DNA of 8,652 nucleotides, from assembly GCA_027008965.1 (NCBI GenBank), contig JALVDN010000287.1, positions 1 through 8,652 on the forward strand. Direction: 5' to 3'. Source of the stretch: Flavobacteriales bacterium (lineage in GTDB: Bacteria > Bacteroidota > Bacteroidia > Flavobacteriales > Flavobacteriaceae). The notes beneath the pieces are model-generated. The model was not told the DNA's origin, searched no databases, and saw only the letters and a program-made list of their open reading frames with translations. This document shows positions 1-4,869 of the stretch, piece by piece (the first letter of the stretch is position 1; every line of letters begins with the position of its first letter). A program made the position numbers and the translations under genes.

Positions 1-1
1 G

Positions 2-853
2 TATAATAAAGAAACCAAAGATTTGATTATCTGGGCATTAGTTGATCCATTTACCAACTTTGGCAATCGTGTTGAAACCAATGTTGGGAATATGAATAAT
101 AGAGGGGTCGAATTTGAGTTAAGCGGTTTAATCGTTAAAAACAAAGATGTTAAGTGGCGCGTTAATTATAATTTTACTTACAACAAAAACGAAGTCACTT
201 TTATGCCATTTGATCAAGAAGTCGGTGGAATAGAAGGTGGCGTAGGTAATACGGTGCAGATCCATACTCAAGGACAAACCCCTTATGCATTTTATGTTTA
301 TCAACAAGTATATGATGCTGACGGAAAACCTATTGAAGGTGTTTATGTCGATAGAAACAATGATGGTATTATCAACAATAAAGACAAATATTATATGGGA
401 AGTCCGTTTGCCGATGTATTAATGGGGCTCAATACATCATTGACTTACAAAAATTTCGATATATCAGTCAGCACACGAGCCAGCTTGGGCAATTATATGT
501 ATAACAATGTCGCTTCAAGCAAATCTATTCCGGCAAACCTAACCAGCAGACCTTATTTGACTAACATTCACAGCGATTATTTTAATACGCTTTTTCAAAA
601 CTTTACCGATACCAATCTGTTAAGTGATTATTACGTGCAAGATGCTTCATTCTTTAAGATTGACAATGTTAGCATCGGTTATCGTTTTCCGAAATTTTAT
701 CATCATATGAATTTGCATTTCTATGCCAATTTGCAAAATGTAGGTACTATTACCAAATATAAAGGTTTGGATCCTGAAATAGCCGGCGGTATTGATAATA
801 ACTTTTACCCGCGTCCGCGCACATTTAGTTTCGGATTTAATTTAGATTTTTAA
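2..853 (+). CDS. susC: SusC-like TonB-dependent outer-membrane transporter, C-terminal part (5' end outside window)
   Basis: The reading frame is open from base 2 and runs 283 codons to a TAA, so this is the C-terminal part of a much larger protein (family members are usually about 1000 residues) cut by the window edge. No start codon in the window should be taken as the true start. Visible family traits are the beta-barrel pattern of alternating polar and hydrophobic residues, the DRNNDGIINNKDKYYMGSP loop typical of SusC/RagA proteins, the DASFFKIDNVSIGYRFP strand, the NLQNVGTITKYKGLDPEI segment, and a C-terminus YPRPRTFSFGFNLDF ending in Phe as outer-membrane barrels do. Family knowledge: SusC forms the TonB-driven pore that imports oligosaccharides, capped by SusD. 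The susD-type gene follows after 12 bases, which fits the usual co-transcribed pair. Specificity for starch oligosaccharides is inferred from the downstream genes. Confidence 0.95.
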   Translation, partial: YNKETKDLIIWALVDPFTNFGNRVETNVGNMNNRGVEFELSGLIVKNKDVKWRVNYNFTYNKNEVTFMPFDQEVGGIEGGVGNTVQIHTQGQTPYAFYVYQQVYDADGKPIEGVYVDRNNDGIINNKDKYYMGSPFADVLMGLNTSLTYKNFDISVSTRASLGNYMYNNVASSKSIPANLTSRPYLTNIHSDYFNTLFQNFTDTNLLSDYYVQDASFFKIDNVSIGYRFPKFYHHMNLHFYANLQNVGTITKYKGLDPEIAGGIDNNFYPRPRTFSFGFNLDF

Positions 854-865
854 AAACTAAGAACA

Positions 866-2764
866 ATGAAACAAATAATTTATAAAATTTTAATTATATT
901 CATCATAGGATTTACCGGCGTTTCTTGTCATAAAGATTTGGACCAAAATCCTATTGATCCGGATAGTTTTACACAAAAAGATGTGTTTGCCAATGCCCAA
1001 CAAGCCAAAGGTGCCTTAGCCAAAGTTTATGCGAGCTTGGCTTTAACCGGACAGCAAGGTCCCGCCGGACAACCCGATATTTCCGATATAGACGAAGGAT
1101 TTTCGCAATTTAGCCGGATGTTGTTCAATCTCAACGAATTAACTACTGATAATGCGGTTGTAGCTTGGGGTGATCCGGGGTTACAAGATTTGCACGGCAT
1201 GTATTGGACAGCCGGTAATGATTTTACTGATGGCATGTATTACCGGTTGGCTCAAACCGTATCCTTTGCCAATTCATTTATTGAAAATGCACAAGCATTA
1301 AACAGCGACCCCGAAGTCCAATATTATATAGCCGAAGCCAGATTTATTAGAGCTTATGCCTATTATAACTTAATGGATTTGTATGGCAATGTGCCGTTGG
1401 TAACCGAAATCTCTACCGATTTACCCGAACAAGCCAATCGCCAGCAAATCTTTGATTTTGTAGAAAGTGAATTGCTTGATATTCAAGACAAATTAAAAGA
1501 TAGTGGCACCAATGAATATGGTCGCGTCGATAAAGTTGCCGCTTGGGCTTTATTGTCACGACTTTATTTGAATGCAGAATCATTTATAGGAAGTCCAATG
1601 TATGATAAATGTATCACTTTCTCAGAAAAAGTGATGAATTCCACCTATCAAATCAATACTAACGATGCCAACGGCAACGGAACTGCGTATGACGAGTTAT
1701 TTTTAGCGGATAATGACTCTAACGGTGCACAAAATGAATTTATTTTCGAATTGAATTTTGACGGCGTGCATTCGCAAACCTATGGTGGTAGCACCTTTTT
1801 GGTGCATGCAGCTGTTGGCGGCAATATGACACCTTCCGATTTTGGTATCAATGGCGGTTGGTATGGACTACGAACTACCAAAAATTTAGTCAATCTCTTT
1901 ACTGTTGATGTCAATAGCTTAAATGCTGCTCTTGGTGGATCATTGAGCGACTGGGGACTGGTTGGAAGCGCTACACCCAATGGTTGGGGCAGCACTAATG
2001 ATATTGAAATGTATGAAACATCAACCAATGTTTTTGAAATATATGTCGAATTAACCGCCGGAGAACTCAAATTCCGTTACAATGAAAACTGGGGACAAAA
2101 TTATGGTGACGACAATGCCGACGGCACCCTGGATGCCGGTGGTGCCAATATTGTTATTCCGGCTGACGGCACCTACCACATCGTGATGAATTTGAATGAT
2201 ATGACCTATACCATCACCCCTTATGCTGCTGATAAACGCGGCATGTTCTTTACCGATGGACAAAATTTGGAAATTCAAGATATAACCAATTTTAGTGATG
2301 GATATGCGGTGACTAAATTCAAAAATGTTGATTCCAACGGTAATGCCGGCAGTGACACCAGTGGTAATTTTGTTGACACGGATTTGCCGCTGATTCGCTT
2401 GGCTGAAATTTATCTCAACTATGCCGAAGCTGTTTTACGCGGTGGAGGCGGTAGCACGGCTACTGCCGTAGCTAAAATCAATGAACTTAAAGAACGGGCT
2501 TATGGTAATAGTAGTGGTAATATAACCGCTACAGATTTGACATTGGATTTTATCTTACAAGAAAGAGCACGTGAGTTATATTGGGAAGGGCAACGCCGCA
2601 CCGATTTAATTCGTTACGGCTATTTTACAAGTGCAAACTATGTTTGGCCCTTTAAAGGTAATGATCCTAACGGTATGGCGGTAGATTCTTATAGAAAACT
2701 CTTTCCTTTACCTAATAACGTGTTATCTATCAATCCAAATTTACACCAAAATCCGGGTTATTAA
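866..2764 (+). CDS. susD: SusD-like starch-binding outer-membrane lipoprotein with an inserted SusE/F-type starch-binding domain
   Basis: This 632-residue protein starts with a lipoprotein signal peptide (hydrophobic residues 4-19, lipobox GVSC, acylated Cys21, then HKDLD). The SusD fold is clear: an N-terminal region with NLNELTTDNAVVAW (about 88-101), a TPR-like helix EARFIRAYAYYNLMDLYGNVPL (about 157-178), the late LIRLAEIYLNYAEAVL helix, the ERARELYWEGQRRTDLIRYG segment, and the C-terminal signature LFPLPNNVLSINPNLHQNPGY. Family knowledge: SusD caps SusC at the cell surface and binds the glycan. Trp101, Trp114, Trp332 and Tyr333 are candidate sugar-stacking residues (inference). Oddity: the normal continuity between GGWYGLRTTKNLVNLF (ends Phe345) and DKRGMFFTDGQ (starts Asp456) is broken by about 110 residues matching the repeats of the next gene. 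This explains a length above the usual 500-550. The ATG is the first in frame after the susC stop, 12 bases downstream. Confidence 0.96.
   Translation: MKQIIYKILIIFIIGFTGVSCHKDLDQNPIDPDSFTQKDVFANAQQAKGALAKVYASLALTGQQGPAGQPDISDIDEGFSQFSRMLFNLNELTTDNAVVAWGDPGLQDLHGMYWTAGNDFTDGMYYRLAQTVSFANSFIENAQALNSDPEVQYYIAEARFIRAYAYYNLMDLYGNVPLVTEISTDLPEQANRQQIFDFVESELLDIQDKLKDSGTNEYGRVDKVAAWALLSRLYLNAESFIGSPMYDKCITFSEKVMNSTYQINTNDANGNGTAYDELFLADNDSNGAQNEFIFELNFDGVHSQTYGGSTFLVHAAVGGNMTPSDFGINGGWYGLRTTKNLVNLFTVDVNSLNAALGGSLSDWGLVGSATPNGWGSTNDIEMYETSTNVFEIYVELTAGELKFRYNENWGQNYGDDNADGTLDAGGANIVIPADGTYHIVMNLNDMTYTITPYAADKRGMFFTDGQNLEIQDITNFSDGYAVTKFKNVDSNGNAGSDTSGNFVDTDLPLIRLAEIYLNYAEAVLRGGGGSTATAVAKINELKERAYGNSSGNITATDLTLDFILQERARELYWEGQRRTDLIRYGYFTSANYVWPFKGNDPNGMAVDSYRKLFPLPNNVLSINPNLHQNPGY
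1901..2230 (+). other. Starch-binding domain inserted inside SusD (residues about 346-455)
   Basis: The core starts at Trp363 (WGLVGSATPNGWGS) and ends near Tyr453 (MTYTITPY). It carries the same landmarks, in the same order, as the three repeats of the downstream SusE/F-like protein: WGxVGSATPNxW, a GE(L/I)KFR strand, NYGDDxxDGTLDxGGANI, a GTY strand and MTYTIxPY. It is closest to the first repeat there, since both have the TNV/PNV-Y-V segment and MTYTI(T/E)PY. A linker of about 17 residues (346-362) leads into it and it exits through AA into the SusD body. It differs from the downstream repeats in lacking the NGPDL element after the second Trp and having GSTNDIEMY instead. Reading frame and codon use are continuous with the gene, so this is a genuine fused domain and not an assembly break visible from the sequence. 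Binding of alpha-glucan is inferred from similarity to SusE/SusF domains. Confidence 0.9.
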
Positions 2765-2776
2765 TCCATAAAAATT

Positions 2777-4093
2777 ATGAAAATGAAAAACATATATAAA
2801 TATTTAATCATTTTTTCGGGAATTTTTCTGATTTTGGCAAGTTGTCAAAAAAAGGAATTTATTCAAATTAATCCAGATGCTAAAATCAATGCCAATTTAT
2901 CTACTCAAAATTTGGTTTTAGACAGCAATCAACCCGATAGTGATGCTTTAACTGTTTCATGGGACAAACCGGATGTCGGTTTTAGTGCCGCTCTGACCTA
3001 TTATGTTCAAATTGATGTGCCCGGTAATCATTTTGCCAATGCGCAAGAATTTCCAGCCGGTAATACATTAAGTATCACTCTAAAAACCGGTGAATTCAAC
3101 AACAAATTACTGGCACTAGGATTAGAGGGTGATGTTGCGGCAAATGTAGAAGTTAGAATTAGAGGCAAATTAAGTGATTATAAAATGGTTTATTCAGAGG
3201 CCTTGCCGTTAAATGTAACGCCCTACTCTACTATTCTGGATTTATCTACGGATTGGGGCATAGTCGGTAGTGCCACACCTAACAGTTGGAATGGTCCCGA
3301 CTTGCCATTTTACCAAACCGATACGCCTAATGTTTATGTTGCTTACGTGACGTTAAGAGATGGCGAAATCAAGTTCAGACAAGACAACCAATGGACTGTT
3401 AATTATGGTGATGATGGTTTGGACGGCACACTTGATGCTAACGGTGCTAATATTCCGGTAACTGCCGGCACTTACAAAATCACAATTGATTTGACCGGAA
3501 TGACTTATACAATAGAACCTTACACCTGGGGCATTGTCGGTAGTGCTACACCCAACGGTTGGAACGGACCGGATTTGCCTTTTACTTACAATCCGTATAA
3601 TGACGATTGGAAAGCTGCCGTTACGCTAACAACCGGCGAAATCAAATTCCGTTTAAACAATGATTGGACAATCAATTACGGCGATACAGGCGCCGATGGC
3701 ACTTTGGATGCCGGTGGTGATAATATTGCCGTTACTGCCGGACATTATCTTGTCACCTTTGACCCCAAACGCGGCACATATAGCATTGATGCTACCGATT
3801 TATGGGGATTGGTTGGTGATGCCACGCCCAATGGTTGGAACGGACCGGATTTAAAATTCTTACCTGATTTCGGATTACATCCGGGTAAATTTTATTTAAA
3901 CGCCGTAAGTTTGACTAATGGCGAAATTAAAATCCGTCAAAATGATGATTGGACAGTCAATTACGGCGATGATGGCAATGACGGCACACTAGACCCCGGT
4001 GGGGCGAATATTCCGATTTCTGCCGGTATGTATAATATTGAATTGGACTTTTCTGTTAGTCCGCCTACCATAAGTATAATGGCTTGGCAATAA
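2777..4093 (+). CDS. susE: SusE/SusF-like surface starch-binding lipoprotein with three tandem starch-binding domains
   Basis: This 438-residue protein has a lipoprotein signal peptide with lipobox LASC and acylated Cys23. The following QKKE resembles the charged lipoprotein export signal reported for surface lipoproteins in Bacteroidota. Residues about 25-150 form an Ig-like N-terminal domain of SusE type, with a TVSWDKP strand, YYVQIDVPG, and a VEVRIRGKLSDYKMVYSEAL strand. Three repeats follow at residues about 160-249, 251-341 and 343-438, each with WG(I/L)VG(S/D)ATPNxWNGPDL, GEIK(F/I)R, NYGD(D/T)GxDGTLDxGG(A/D)NI and a final beta-strand pair. Family knowledge: SusE and SusF domains bind malto-oligosaccharides at the surface through aromatic residues and have no catalytic activity. 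The gene follows susD by 12 bases. A second ATG two codons downstream (2783) could also serve as start. Whether to call it SusE or SusF is arbitrary, because the domain count lies between or equal to those proteins. Confidence 0.93.
   Translation: MKMKNIYKYLIIFSGIFLILASCQKKEFIQINPDAKINANLSTQNLVLDSNQPDSDALTVSWDKPDVGFSAALTYYVQIDVPGNHFANAQEFPAGNTLSITLKTGEFNNKLLALGLEGDVAANVEVRIRGKLSDYKMVYSEALPLNVTPYSTILDLSTDWGIVGSATPNSWNGPDLPFYQTDTPNVYVAYVTLRDGEIKFRQDNQWTVNYGDDGLDGTLDANGANIPVTAGTYKITIDLTGMTYTIEPYTWGIVGSATPNGWNGPDLPFTYNPYNDDWKAAVTLTTGEIKFRLNNDWTINYGDTGADGTLDAGGDNIAVTAGHYLVTFDPKRGTYSIDATDLWGLVGDATPNGWNGPDLKFLPDFGLHPGKFYLNAVSLTNGEIKIRQNDDWTVNYGDDGNDGTLDPGGANIPISAGMYNIELDFSVSPPTISIMAWQ
3254..4093 (+). 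repeat. Three tandem starch-binding repeat units within the SusE/F-like gene
   Basis: The units begin at the tryptophan codons at 3254, 3527 and 3803, giving periods of 273 and 276 bases (91 and 92 codons), all in frame. At protein level the units are clearly homologous. At DNA level most of the length has diverged at third positions, but units 2 and 3 still share an exact 20-base block (3557-3576 and 3833-3852). A fourth, more distant copy lies in the susD gene at 1952-2224. The pattern fits old duplication with some later local homogenisation (inference). Confidence 0.88.
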
Positions 4094-4106
4094 AATTAAA
4101 AAACTT

Positions 4107-4140
4107 AATCCTTCCTTGTTCTTATGAGCAAGAAAGGATT
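4107..4140 (+). other. Intergenic hairpin without T-tract after the SusE/F gene
   Basis: AATCCTT (4107-4113) pairs with AAGGATT (4134-4140). After a C-A mismatch, CTTG (4115-4118) pairs with CAAG (4129-4132), extended by T-G, T-A and C-G pairs around a TTAT loop. The downstream bases are ATAAATC, not a run of T, so it does not look like a classical intrinsic terminator on this strand. An A-rich run lies upstream, which would be a T-run for transcription from the opposite strand, but no convergent gene is present. It may be a processing or 3'-end stability element or a leaky terminator separating the susCDE transcript from the amylase genes (inference). Confidence 0.6.
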
Positions 4141-4163
4141 ATAAATCTATAAAAATAAAAACC

Positions 4164-4841
4164 TTGTTTCTTTTTTTGACATTTATTATTTATCAAAGTT
4201 TGTTCAGCCAAGTTGGTATCGGTAATAATCCGGACGCATCAGCGCAATTGGATATTTCCGCTAGCAATAAGGGCATTGTGATTCCCAGAGTATCACTCAA
4301 TAATGTCAATGATATGAGTTTGGATGGTATTAATAATGCCATTGAAGGGCTTACCATTTATAACACAAATGATAATGTTACAAGCGGTAATGGTAAAGGT
4401 TTTTATTATTTTAACGGAACAAAGTGGACTAAATTGATTCCGCAATCTGATAATGTAGCTGTCATCACAATTGATACCAATCAAATCAATGTTACCAATA
4501 CATCGGGGGCTGATGTCTCCGGCTATGATGCGGCTTTGGAACCCATTTTCTTTAACAAAAACGGCAAATTACAAGTCAAGTTAATCATCCGTTATTCTGC
4601 TATTAGTGGTACAGTCAATTTTCAATTAAGAGCTCATGACAATCTTTCGGAAAAATGGCCGATAACAAATACCGATTTTGGCATTTTTGCCACAACGCAA
4701 ACCGGTGGTGTTGTTACCAGTGATTGGAAAACTTGGGATGCCGGCAATAATGCCCATGAAATACATTTATTTGCTTGGGTTAACAATAGTGGTGACTATG
4801 TTACCATAGAAAGTGCCTATCTTTTAGTTCGTTCTCAATAA
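4164..4841 (+). CDS. Secreted protein of unknown function with VGIG-type N-terminal segment and beta-rich C-terminal domain
   Basis: I do not recognise a defined family. From the TTG at 4164 the product is 225 residues with a hydrophobic signal segment ending LFSQ, likely cleaved before VGIGNNPDASAQLDIS. The segment VGIG...P..SAQLDIS.SNKGIVIPRVSL, then GLTIYNT and GFYYFNGTKWTKL (residues 17-91), is a pattern common in Bacteroidota surface and fibre-like proteins. Residues about 98-225 are strand-rich (KLQVKLIIRYSAISGTVNFQLRAHD, YVTIESAYLLVRS) and suggest a beta-sandwich or jelly-roll (inference). No lipobox or T9SS tail is evident. The start is doubtful: no in-frame ATG lies between the stop at 4125 and 4164. 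Reading from ATA at 4149 would give a normal positive signal-peptide start IKIKTLFLF, whereas the TTG start gives none. The gene lies 28 bases before the amylase and probably shares its transcript. A glucan-binding role is only suggested by context. Confidence 0.75.
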   Translation: MFLFLTFIIYQSLFSQVGIGNNPDASAQLDISASNKGIVIPRVSLNNVNDMSLDGINNAIEGLTIYNTNDNVTSGNGKGFYYFNGTKWTKLIPQSDNVAVITIDTNQINVTNTSGADVSGYDAALEPIFFNKNGKLQVKLIIRYSAISGTVNFQLRAHDNLSEKWPITNTDFGIFATTQTGGVVTSDWKTWDAGNNAHEIHLFAWVNNSGDYVTIESAYLLVRSQ

Positions 4842-4869
4842 AAATTAATCAAAAACCTATATTTATCTT

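Noticed and set aside
2..853. SusC-like gene as a truncated pseudogene
   Set aside because: The frame is open up to the first bases of the window, so the missing N-terminal part is explained by the window edge.
1027..1236. Minus-strand open frame inside the susD-like gene
   Set aside because: It lies fully within a well-supported gene on the other strand, shows no domain, signal peptide or promoter, and looks like a codon-shadow frame. The same applies to minus-strand frames at 1780-2070, 2051-2278, 4293-4484, 4923-5144, 5578-5796 and 6924-7118.
1901..2230. The SusD insertion as a mobile element or assembly chimera
   Set aside because: There are no terminal inverted repeats, target duplications or frame break. 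The insert is in frame, has similar codon use and matches a protein domain at sensible boundaries.
3660..3854. Second + strand frame inside the SusE/F-like gene
   Set aside because: It overlaps the starch-binding repeats in another frame; its low-complexity content arises from the repeat DNA.
3254..4093. Tandem repeats as a CRISPR array
   Set aside because: The units are about 275 bases, coding, and homologous along their whole length; there is no short-repeat/spacer structure.
4107..4140. Calling the intergenic hairpin an intrinsic terminator
   Set aside because: No T-tract follows on the + strand, and the downstream genes lack their own visible promoter, so full termination here would leave the amylase without transcription.
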